Shown here one piece after another: positions 1-5,770 of a stretch of DNA of 11,458 nt. The notes beneath the pieces were generated by a model. The model was not told the origin of the DNA and made no database searches. It worked only from the letters and a program-made list of their open reading frames with translations. Where the stretch lies: positions 1-11,458 of the forward strand of contig JAQTVS010000062.1 of assembly GCA_028706735.1 (NCBI GenBank). The letters are read 5' to 3'. Source of the stretch: Thiomonas sp. GTDB lineage: Bacteria > Pseudomonadota > Gammaproteobacteria > Burkholderiales > Burkholderiaceae_C. Numbering within the stretch: the stretch's first letter is position 1; each line of letters starts with the position of its first letter. The position numbers and the translations under genes are program-made.

Positions 1-128
1 GGGGGAGGCCGGGAGGGGGATGCCCAACCCGCCGCGCCATCATCCCGTGTCCTCATGAACAATCCGGGTTGATGCCAGCCTGACGGCAAGCCCCTACCAT
101 TCCGCTGTTCTTCTTCGCCGCCCATGCC

Positions 129-1574
129 ATGCAACCCAGCCGCCGCCGTTTTCTAGCTTCCTCACTGGCCCTGACCGGCATGCCGCTTTTGGCAAGGGCA
201 CAGCAGGTCGGACTGGACGGGTCGGGCGCCTTGCCTGCCAGTGTGGCGCAGGCGCTGGAGACGGCGCGTATTCCGCAGCAGTCTTGCGCGTTTGTGCTGC
301 AGTCGCTCAATAGCCCGTCGCCCCAGATCGCGTTCAACGACGCCGCGTTGATGAACCCGGCTTCCGTGCTCAAGCTCGTCACCACCTACAGCGCGCTGCG
401 CATCCTCGGTCCGGCTTATGTGTGGAAAACGCCGGTGTACGCCACGGGGCCGATTCGCGCCGGGGTGCTGCAGGGCGATCTGGCCTTCGTCGGCAGCGGC
501 GATCCGCATCTCATGGCCGACAACCTCTGGAGCATCGCGCTGCGCCTGCGCGATCTGGGCATCCGCCGTATTCGCGGCGACGTGCGCATCGACCGTCAGG
601 CTTTCGACCTGCCCCCGCACGATCCCGGCGCCTTCGACGGCGACGCCACCGCGCCCTACAACGTCGGCCCCGACCCCTTTCTGGTGAACTTCGGCGTGCT
701 GCGCCTGGGCTTCGTGCCCGACGCTCAGGCGCAGCAGGTGCGGGTCACGGTGGAGCCGCCGGTGGCGGGCTTCGATCTGCGCGAAGCGCCCAAGCTCACC
801 GCTGCGGCCTGCGGCAACTGGAAGGACAAGCTGCGCGCCGACTGGAAGCAGCCCTTCGCGCCGCGCTTCGCCGGGGGCTACGCCGCCGCCTGCGGGCCGC
901 AGACCTGGAATATCGCCCCCGAGGTGAGCGACAACGCCTATGTGCAGCGCCTGCTGGGCGCGCTGTTTGCGCAGGTCGGCATCGATTGGAAAGGTCGGGT
1001 TCGCACCGCCAACCTGCCTGTGGGCGCCACCGAGCTGACCGTTTGGGAGTCCCCCGCGCTCGCCGTGCTGGTGCGCGACATCAATAAATTCAGCAACAAC
1101 GTCATGGCGCAGCAGGTGTTTCTGACCCTGGCGCTGCAGGCCGGTGCGCAACGCGCCACCTGGGGCCTGGCGCAGCAGGCGGTGGAGCAGTGGTTGTCCA
1201 CCCACAACTTGTCCATGCCCGGCCTGGCGCTGGACAACGGCTGCGGCCTGTCGCGCACCGCGCGCATTTCGGCAGACGAACTCAATGCCCTGCTGCGCGC
1301 CGCGTGGAACAGCCCGGTCATGCCCGAATTCGTGTCGTCGCTGCCCTTGGCCGGAGAAGATGGCACCCTGCGCCGCCACTTCCGCGACCCCGACACCGCC
1401 GGCCGCATCCATGCCAAGACCGGCAGCCTCGACGGCGTGCTGTCGCTCGCCGGGTATGCGCAGGCACGCAGCGGCCAGCGCTACACCTTCGCAGCGCTGG
1501 TGAACGACCCACGCGCCGGAGGCGCCTGGCCTGCGTTCGAAGCCTTCGTCAACGGCTTCATGCAGACGGCTTGA
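129..1574 (+). CDS. dacB: D-alanyl-D-alanine carboxypeptidase/endopeptidase (PBP4 family, peptidase S13), Tat-exported
   Basis: 481 residues. This periplasmic peptidoglycan hydrolase of the PBP4/DacB class would trim the terminal D-Ala of pentapeptides and cut D-Ala-mDAP cross-links. The three penicillin-binding active-site motifs are present in order: SxxK as SVLK at residues 79-82 (S79 nucleophile), SxN as SNN at 322-324, and KTG at 430-432 in HAKTGSLDG. The long insert between SxxK and SxN is typical of S13 enzymes. The N-terminus reads SRRRFLA at residues 4-10, a good twin-arginine motif, followed by a hydrophobic stretch and an ARA signal peptidase site near residue 24, so export through Tat is likely. 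No clear Shine-Dalgarno precedes the ATG; it was chosen because it gives a complete signal peptide. Length is normal for the family. The SemiSWEET gene follows after 40 bases. Confidence 0.95.
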   Translation: MQPSRRRFLASSLALTGMPLLARAQQVGLDGSGALPASVAQALETARIPQQSCAFVLQSLNSPSPQIAFNDAALMNPASVLKLVTTYSALRILGPAYVWKTPVYATGPIRAGVLQGDLAFVGSGDPHLMADNLWSIALRLRDLGIRRIRGDVRIDRQAFDLPPHDPGAFDGDATAPYNVGPDPFLVNFGVLRLGFVPDAQAQQVRVTVEPPVAGFDLREAPKLTAAACGNWKDKLRADWKQPFAPRFAGGYAAACGPQTWNIAPEVSDNAYVQRLLGALFAQVGIDWKGRVRTANLPVGATELTVWESPALAVLVRDINKFSNNVMAQQVFLTLALQAGAQRATWGLAQQAVEQWLSTHNLSMPGLALDNGCGLSRTARISADELNALLRAAWNSPVMPEFVSSLPLAGEDGTLRRHFRDPDTAGRIHAKTGSLDGVLSLAGYAQARSGQRYTFAALVNDPRAGGAWPAFEAFVNGFMQTA

Positions 1575-1614
1575 GCGCGCACTCCGCCGACCTTCCCACT
1601 TTCGAGAGCCCTTC

Positions 1615-1890
1615 ATGGCCTTTCATCTCACCGATCTCATCGGCTACGGCGCGGCGTTCCTCACCACCGTGTCCTTCGTGCCGCAGGCCTGGCTGACGGT
1701 TCGCACGCGCGACGTTTCGGGTATTTCACTCGGCATGTATTCCTTGTTCACGGTCGGCATTGCGCTGTGGATGGCCTATGGGATCATCCAGCAGAGCTGG
1801 CCCCTGGTGGGCGCCAACGCGGTGACTTTCCTGCTGGCGCTGGCCGTGCTGATCATGCGGTTGCGCTACGGCGCGCGGCAGATAAGGTGA
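1615..1890 (+). CDS. SemiSWEET sugar transporter (MtN3/PQ-loop family)
   Basis: 91 residues and three membrane segments (about 7-25, 38-58 and 64-83), the size and topology of a bacterial SemiSWEET, which dimerises to form a sugar uniporter. The PQ motif in TM1 is at P23-Q24 (SFVPQ). The family's sugar-site tryptophan and asparagine, 16 residues apart as I recall from solved SemiSWEETs, fit W52 (ALWMAYG) and N68 (VGANAVTF). The loop RDVSGISLGMY between TM1 and TM2 is also characteristic. It starts 40 bases after dacB, with a modest GAGAG ribosome site at 1604-1608, and may be co-transcribed with dacB. The natural substrate cannot be read from the sequence. It lies upstream of a glucosylglycerol locus but is separated from it by a 434-base gap. 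Confidence 0.9.
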   Translation: MAFHLTDLIGYGAAFLTTVSFVPQAWLTVRTRDVSGISLGMYSLFTVGIALWMAYGIIQQSWPLVGANAVTFLLALAVLIMRLRYGARQIR

Positions 1891-2042
1891 GCCCGGCCAG
1901 CGCTTGGCGCCGTTTTGCTGCGCCGCAGCGAGCGCTTCGATACCTGACTTAGACAGATCATCGGGCGTCACTTCGATCTTCCTTGAATCGTCCAAAAAAT
2001 TGTAATTAATTTGGTGATTTTGAAATTTTAATTCTTCTTAAA

Positions 2043-2071
2043 TTGCTTTACAATCTATTCATTGATATTTT
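2043..2071 (+). promoter_or_regulatory. Candidate sigma-70-like promoter for the gpsA-ggpP-ggpS operon
   Basis: TTGCTT (2043-2048), a 17-base spacer and TATTTT (2066-2071) resemble -35 and -10 boxes. They lie in the only AT-rich patch of the window, upstream of an operon with no other obvious promoter. The -10 box overlaps the inverted repeat at 2059-2081, a position suited to repressor binding. Use of another sigma factor (for example RpoS) is equally possible. If correct, the transcript has a leader of about 245 bases. Confidence 0.4.
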
Positions 2072-2291
2072 GAATCAATGAGTCTCCAGAAATACCACAG
2101 CAAGTAGCGAGTTCTACTTGTGTTTTCTGACCTGCGCGGGCCAGAAATTTCCTTTTCGTCCCTTGGACGGTATAGGGGTTCACGCCAGCCCCGCGCTTCA
2201 TGGCATTCGCTCTGAATGCCCCGGCCGCGTCTGCACGCGCGGCCACCCAGTCGCCACGTCCCACTTTGCTGGGCGTCCTGCAATTGGACAA
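2055..2291 (-). CDS. Weak candidate small protein, antisense to the gpsA leader
   Basis: A 78-codon frame opens at a TTG start, with a possible GTG start at 2262-2264 (69 codons) and the first ATG only at about residue 31. The middle has a coding-like look (GDWVAARADAAGAF, then GVNPYTVQGTKRKFLARAG), basic and with an NPY motif. That faintly recalls small ribosome-associated RMF-like proteins, but this is a visual impression only. I do not recognise a family. Against it: no ATG start, a weak ribosome site, and complete overlap with the run of inverted repeats and the probable operon promoter. It is listed because the region is otherwise empty. Confidence 0.18.
   Translation of the reverse strand: MSNCRTPSKVGRGDWVAARADAAGAFRANAMKRGAGVNPYTVQGTKRKFLARAGQKTQVELATCCGISGDSLIQNINE
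2059..2081. repeat. Inverted repeat overlapping the putative -10 box
   Basis: TCATTGAT / ATCAATGA is a perfect 8-base-pair inverted repeat around a 7-base AT-rich centre. As DNA it is a plausible operator half-site pair; its weak AU pairing makes a stable RNA hairpin less likely. Confidence 0.5.
2101..2120. repeat. Inverted repeat in the gpsA leader
   Basis: CAAGTAG / CTACTTG is a perfect 7-base-pair repeat around a 6-base loop CGAGTT. It could fold as an RNA hairpin in the long leader. Confidence 0.45.
2175..2192. repeat. Short inverted repeat in the gpsA leader
   Basis: GGGGTT / AGCCCC pairs over 6 bases (one G-U) around a 6-base loop, CACGCC. It is the weakest of the leader repeats and could be chance in GC-rich DNA. 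Confidence 0.3.
2202..2220. repeat. Inverted repeat in the gpsA leader
   Basis: GGCATTC / GAATGCC is a perfect 7-base-pair repeat with a 5-base loop, GCTCT. It lies only two bases before the next repeat. Confidence 0.45.
2223..2244. repeat. GC-rich inverted repeat in the gpsA leader
   Basis: GGCCGCG / CGCGGCC is a perfect 7-base-pair repeat with an 8-base loop. As RNA it would be a strong hairpin. No U-tract follows, so it is not a classical terminator. Confidence 0.45.
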
Positions 2292-2307
2292 CCTCTTGGG
2301 TTGTCCA
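2285..2307. repeat. Perfect 9-bp inverted repeat just upstream of gpsA (operator or leader hairpin)
   Basis: TGGACAACC / GGTTGTCCA pair perfectly around TCTTG. The 3' arm ends 7 bases before the GGGAGA ribosome site and 17 bases before the gpsA ATG. It is the longest perfect palindrome I found in the upstream region. It could be a transcription-factor operator or an RNA stem that governs access to the ribosome site. No matching known operator comes to mind. Confidence 0.55.
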
Positions 2308-2324
2308 CGACCTTGGGAGAGTCT

Positions 2325-3497
2325 ATGCAGAACTCTGCTTCATCAGTGATCGTCGGAAAGCCGTCTCATGCCCCCGTTGTCGCCGTGATCGGCGCCGGGG
2401 CGTGGGGCACGGCACTGGCCTGCGCCCTGCGGCGTGGCGGGCTGGAGGTGTGCCTGTGGGCGCGCCGCCCCGATCTCACCCACGCCATCACCACCCAGGC
2501 GCGCAATCCGCGTCATCTGCCGGAACTGGAATTGCCTGCGGGCCTGAAGGCGAGTAGCCAGATGGCCGAGGTGCTCGCTGGCGCCGACGCGGTGTTCATG
2601 GCGGTGCCGTCGGCCGCGTTGCGCGAGGTGGCGCGCGCTGCTGCGCCTTGGCTGCAGCGGCGCGCGGTGGTGCTGGCAGCCTGCAAAGGGATCGAGCGCG
2701 ACAGCGGCGCGCTGATGACTCAGGTGTTGCAGCAGGAGTTGCGGCCAGGCGCGCTCATCGGCGCGATTGGCGGGCCGAGTTTTGCGCATGAGGTGGTGCG
2801 CGGTCAGTCCGCGGTGCTCACGGTCGGCCTGCCTGCGCTGCGTCAGCGCGGTGCGGTCGATGTGCAAAGCCACGCGCAGAAGCTGATGGGGGGCTTGCGC
2901 GCGGCGTTCGCCGCAGGTCAGGTGCAGCTCGACGTGACGGACGATGCCATCGGCGTGCAGGTCGGCGGGGCGCTCAAAAACATGATCGCCATTGCCTGCG
3001 GCATGGCCATGCGCTGCGAGCAGGGCGAGAACGCGCGCGCGGCCATTCTCACCCGCGGTTTGCAGGACATGCGGCGCCTCACCCTGGCCCTGGGCGGCCG
3101 CCCTGAAACCCTTCTGTCGAGCGCGGGCGCGGGCGACCTGTTCCTCACCGCGTCGTCGGCGCAATCGCGCAACACCCGGCTGGGCATGCGGCTGGGGCGC
3201 GGCGAATTTCCCAGCGGCGAGGGCGAGTTGGCCGAAGGTGCGATCAGTTGCCAGTCGGTGCAAATTCTGGAGCGTCGGCTGGGCCTGCATTTGCAGGTGG
3301 CGGCTGCGGTGCGCGATGTGCTGGGGCGGCGTCAGACGGCAGAGGAGGCCTTGCGGCGCCTGCTGGCTCAACCCGTGCAGCAGGATGACTCGCTCGGCTT
3401 GCCCGTCGCTTCGGGCGTGCATGCACACCGGCTGTTGCGCGACGCGCAGGGTTTGCGCCCCACCCTGTCCCGTGTGCAGTCGCGGCAGTCGCAATGA
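2325..3497 (+). CDS. gpsA: NAD(P)H-dependent sn-glycerol-3-phosphate dehydrogenase, probably supplying glucosylglycerol synthesis
   Basis: 390 residues; cytosolic. It reduces dihydroxyacetone phosphate to sn-glycerol 3-phosphate. The Rossmann motif GAGAWGTALA is at residues 23-32. CKGIE and GPSFAHEVVRG follow, then catalytic-domain GALKNMIAIACG with the expected catalytic lysine K218, and GAGDLFLTASS (268-278) leading to SRNTRLG. These are the GpsA signatures. The frame is open upstream to 2118, but the ATG at 2325 was chosen for its GGGAGA site four bases before and because the Rossmann fold begins about 18 residues later. The protein is some 50 residues longer than usual GpsA, including a C-terminal tail of about 40 residues without clear homology. 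The next gene starts 11 bases after the stop, and the linkage to GgpP/GgpS suggests a dedicated copy feeding glycerol 3-phosphate to osmolyte synthesis rather than to phospholipids. Confidence 0.93.
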   Translation: MQNSASSVIVGKPSHAPVVAVIGAGAWGTALACALRRGGLEVCLWARRPDLTHAITTQARNPRHLPELELPAGLKASSQMAEVLAGADAVFMAVPSAALREVARAAAPWLQRRAVVLAACKGIERDSGALMTQVLQQELRPGALIGAIGGPSFAHEVVRGQSAVLTVGLPALRQRGAVDVQSHAQKLMGGLRAAFAAGQVQLDVTDDAIGVQVGGALKNMIAIACGMAMRCEQGENARAAILTRGLQDMRRLTLALGGRPETLLSSAGAGDLFLTASSAQSRNTRLGMRLGRGEFPSGEGELAEGAISCQSVQILERRLGLHLQVAAAVRDVLGRRQTAEEALRRLLAQPVQQDDSLGLPVASGVHAHRLLRDAQGLRPTLSRVQSRQSQ

Positions 3498-3503
3498 AGG
3501 AGG
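3497..3503 (+). promoter_or_regulatory. Ribosome binding site deciding the ggpP start
   Basis: AAGGAGG begins at the last base of the gpsA stop codon. It lies 5 bases before the ATG at 3509, but downstream of the alternative ATG at 3494 that overlaps the gpsA stop. It therefore supports 3509 as the true start. Confidence 0.8.
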
Positions 3504-3508
3504 CGTCG

Positions 3509-4279
3509 ATGCCACAGACCATTCTGGCCACCGATCTCGATGGCACTTTTCTGGGCGGCAACGAGGCGCAGCGCGCGGCGTTGTATGCATGGATCGCGCA
3601 GCGCCGCAGCGAGATCGTGCTGATTTTTGTCAGCGGCCGCGGGCTCGACTTCATGCGTCAACTCGCACGCGATCTGCCGGTGCAACCCGATCATGTGATT
3701 GGCGACGTGGGCACCAGCGTGGCGACCGGCGCTGACTTCGCGCCCATTCCGGCGCTCGATCATTGGCTCGACGCGAGCTGGCCTGCGGATAGGGCGCAGC
3801 AGATCGATGTCATCGTTCGCCGGCACCCGGAGCTGCAGCCCCAGCCGCAGCACGGCGGCCGCAGACGCTCGTATTTTTACCGCCGCGCCGAGCCGGTGCA
3901 GGTGGCCGCAAGTGAGCTGCGGCGACTCGGGTTCGACACCCTGATGTCGGACAACCAGTACTTCGACGTGCTGCCACGCGGCGTGCAGAAAGGTTCGACC
4001 CTGTTGCGCACCCTGGCCGCGCTCGGCCTGCCCGAACACCGCACCCTGGTGGCTGGCGACACGCTCAACGATCTGTCGATGTTCCAGACCGGCCTGACCG
4101 GGGTTGCCGTGAGCAACAGCGAGGCCGCGCTGGAGCACGCCGTCACGCCGCACACCAATGTCTACCGCAGCCCTCAGCCGGGCGCGGCCGGGGTGCTCGA
4201 CGCCCTGCAGCGCTTTCACCAACAGGGGGATTTCAATGGCTTCGTCTCTGGTCATCGTCTATCACAGACAGCCGTATGA
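3509..4279 (+). CDS. ggpP: Glucosylglycerol-phosphate phosphatase (HAD superfamily, type IIB)
   Basis: 256 residues from the ATG at 3509; an upstream in-frame ATG at 3494 would add five residues but has no ribosome site. All HAD motifs are present: DLDGT with nucleophile D9 and acid/base D11, motif II serine in VSGRG (S42), motif III lysine K161 in GVQKGST, and motif IV GDTLND with D184 and D188. A cap domain of the Cof/sucrose-phosphatase type lies between motifs II and III. The opening ATDLDGTFLGG resembles, as I recall it, the phosphatase half of fused GgpPS proteins of Pseudomonas and Stenotrophomonas. The predicted reaction is removal of phosphate from glucosylglycerol phosphate. Alternative: trehalose-6-phosphatase (otsB); assignment to GgpP rests on the linked GgpS and gpsA. 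Its last 44 bases overlap ggpS, indicating translational coupling. Confidence 0.8.
   Translation: MPQTILATDLDGTFLGGNEAQRAALYAWIAQRRSEIVLIFVSGRGLDFMRQLARDLPVQPDHVIGDVGTSVATGADFAPIPALDHWLDASWPADRAQQIDVIVRRHPELQPQPQHGGRRRSYFYRRAEPVQVAASELRRLGFDTLMSDNQYFDVLPRGVQKGSTLLRTLAALGLPEHRTLVAGDTLNDLSMFQTGLTGVAVSNSEAALEHAVTPHTNVYRSPQPGAAGVLDALQRFHQQGDFNGFVSGHRLSQTAV
4224..4230 (+). promoter_or_regulatory. Ribosome binding site of ggpS inside ggpP
   Basis: AGGGGGA lies five bases before the ATG at 4236. It supports that start over a farther upstream ATG at 4158, which would add 26 residues of low-complexity out-of-frame sequence. Confidence 0.7.
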
Positions 4280-5720
4280 GGAATCTGTCGAGCGGGGCAA
4301 GACCGTCCTGCGGGAAAACACCAGCCCGAACGGCATCGTTCCCGCGCTCAAGGGCTTCATCGGACAGGTTGACCGCGCCAGTTGGGTGGCGTGGAAAAAA
4401 GTCCCCACGGGCAGGGCGGTCGGGTTCGAACGCCGCATCACCGTGAACGACAGCTACGGCAGCTACGAGGTGGTGCGCCTGCCGCTGGCGGCTGAGCAGA
4501 TCAGCGAGTTCTATCACGTCGTTTCCAAGGAGGCGCTGTGGCCCATCCTCAACAGCTTTCCTTCGCTGTATTCGAGCGCAAACACCAAGTGGGCCATGTA
4601 TCGCGAGGTCAACCGCCTGTTTGCAGAAGCCGCCTGCGAGGAGGCGGCGCCCGGAGCCGTGGTCTGGGTGCACGATTACAACCTGTGGCTGGTGCCGAAG
4701 TTCGTGCGGCAGATGCGTCCGGATCTGAAGATCGCGTTTTTCCATCACACGCCGTTTCCCGCGCCGGACATTTTCAACATCCTGCCGTGGCGCGACGAGA
4801 TCCTCGACAGTCTGCTCGATTGCGATCTGGTGGGATTTCACGTGCCGCGCTACGCCCGCAACTTCGCCGCGCTGGTGCAATCGCTGCGCAAGGTCGACGG
4901 GCTGGTCGAACGCCGGGTCTATTCCGAACTGGACGCGACCGGCACCGCCCTCTCGGAGCCGGTCACCCCGGTGTCGATCACCGTGGGCGGGCGCATGATC
5001 CGCATCGACGCCTTTCCCATCGGCACCCATGCCGGGATCATCCGCAGTGCGGTGCGACGACCCGCCAATCAGGAGCGCGTGGCGCATATCCGGCGCGAGA
5101 TCGCCGAGCCAACCATCATCGTGTCGATCGGCCGCGTCGACTACGCCAAGGGCACGCGCGAGATGCTGCTGGCCTTCGAGCGCCTGCTGGGGCGCCGCCC
5201 CGAACTGCTCGGCAAGGTCAAGCTTCTGGTCACCGCGGTGGCCGCGGCGGACGGCATGCGGGTTTACAAGCGCGCGCAGCAGGACATCGAGCAGCTCGTG
5301 GGGCGCATCAACGGTTATTACGGCACTCTGTCATGGATGCCGGTCCTGCTGTCCACCACGCCCATGCCCTTCGAGGAAACGCTGTGTTATTACCGCGCCG
5401 CCGATATCTGCTGGATCACCCCGCTGCGCGACGGGCTCAACCTGGTGTCCAAGGAGTTCATCGCCGCGCACGACAACGACGGCGGCGTGCTGGTGCTGTC
5501 CGAGTTCGCCGGGGCCGCGGTGGAACTGCAGGATGCGGTACTGGTCAACCCGTACAGCATCAGCCAGATGGACGACGCCATCGACCGCGCCCTGGACATG
5601 CCGCGTGAAGAGCAGCGCGCGCGCATGCAGCGCATGGACGCGCTGATCAGCCGCTATGACATCACCCACTGGACCCGGCATGTGCTCGAACTGTTTGCAC
5701 AGTTGCGGGCGCAGGGCTGA
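4236..5720 (+). CDS. ggpS: Glucosylglycerol-phosphate synthase (GT20 family; OtsA homologue)
   Basis: 494 residues, close to the roughly 500 of cyanobacterial GgpS. The predicted reaction is ADP-glucose + sn-glycerol 3-phosphate -> glucosylglycerol phosphate + ADP. Retaining GT-B residues shared with OtsA are present: HDYNLW (146-151), FHHTPFP (from 169), the nucleotide-phosphate pair R300 and K305 in GRVDYAKG, and DGLNLVSKE (399-407). Features that separate it from trehalose-6-phosphate synthase: the N-terminus reads LVIVYHRQPYEE instead of LVVVSNR; it carries a GK...SPNGIVPALKGF segment like cyanobacterial GgpS as I recall it; and the OtsA segment SRGDV, whose arginine binds the phosphate of glucose 6-phosphate, is replaced by AADGMRV (337-343). 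The substituted acceptor site and the adjoining gpsA both point to glycerol 3-phosphate as acceptor. The start at 4236 has a good ribosome site. If the call were wrong, the next best is otsA. Confidence 0.87.
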   Translation: MASSLVIVYHRQPYEESVERGKTVLRENTSPNGIVPALKGFIGQVDRASWVAWKKVPTGRAVGFERRITVNDSYGSYEVVRLPLAAEQISEFYHVVSKEALWPILNSFPSLYSSANTKWAMYREVNRLFAEAACEEAAPGAVVWVHDYNLWLVPKFVRQMRPDLKIAFFHHTPFPAPDIFNILPWRDEILDSLLDCDLVGFHVPRYARNFAALVQSLRKVDGLVERRVYSELDATGTALSEPVTPVSITVGGRMIRIDAFPIGTHAGIIRSAVRRPANQERVAHIRREIAEPTIIVSIGRVDYAKGTREMLLAFERLLGRRPELLGKVKLLVTAVAAADGMRVYKRAQQDIEQLVGRINGYYGTLSWMPVLLSTTPMPFEETLCYYRAADICWITPLRDGLNLVSKEFIAAHDNDGGVLVLSEFAGAAVELQDAVLVNPYSISQMDDAIDRALDMPREEQRARMQRMDALISRYDITHWTRHVLELFAQLRAQG

Positions 5721-5770
5721 AGGACGAAGCGCCCCCTGGCGCCGCCGCGTGCCGACAGACGGTCTCTCTC

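Larger units (their letters stand above)
1891..2324 (+). other. Gene-poor, partly AT-rich upstream region of gpsA
   Basis: No convincing plus-strand gene lies here. The stretch around 1990-2085 is strikingly AT-rich against the surrounding GC-rich coding DNA. It is followed by six inverted repeats spread from about 2059 to 2307, and then by the gpsA ribosome site GGGAGA at 2315-2320. Two minus-strand frames (2055-2291, and from 1995 downward) look somewhat coding-like but have only TTG starts. The most economical reading is the promoter and a structured leader of the downstream operon. Confidence 0.7.

Noticed and set aside
1..72. Frame open from the left edge to a TGA at 70-72, possibly the end of an upstream gene
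   Set aside because: Only 23 codons, no recognisable motif; open frames of this length are common by chance in GC-rich DNA.
162..1616. Long minus-strand frame opposite dacB
   Set aside because: Antisense shadow in GC-rich DNA; the plus strand has all three penicillin-binding motifs and the antisense product has no domain features.
2078..2107. Nine-codon leader peptide (ATG at 2078, stop TAG at 2105-2107)
   Set aside because: No ribosome site and no repeated regulatory codons; chance occurrence is likely.
2118..2324. In-frame extension of gpsA upstream to an ATG near 2118
   Set aside because: The added 69 residues have no domain character, cross the inverted repeats, and lack a ribosome site; the ATG at 2325 has GGGAGA four bases before.
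4158..4235. Upstream ATG giving ggpS 26 more residues
   Set aside because: The extra part is the out-of-frame reading of ggpP; AGGGGGA at 4224-4230 and alignment to the GgpS N-terminus support 4236.
4236..5720. Trehalose-6-phosphate synthase (otsA) as the primary call
   Set aside because: The acceptor-site arginine segment and the SNR motif are absent, the N-terminus is GgpS-like, and gpsA is the first gene of the operon.
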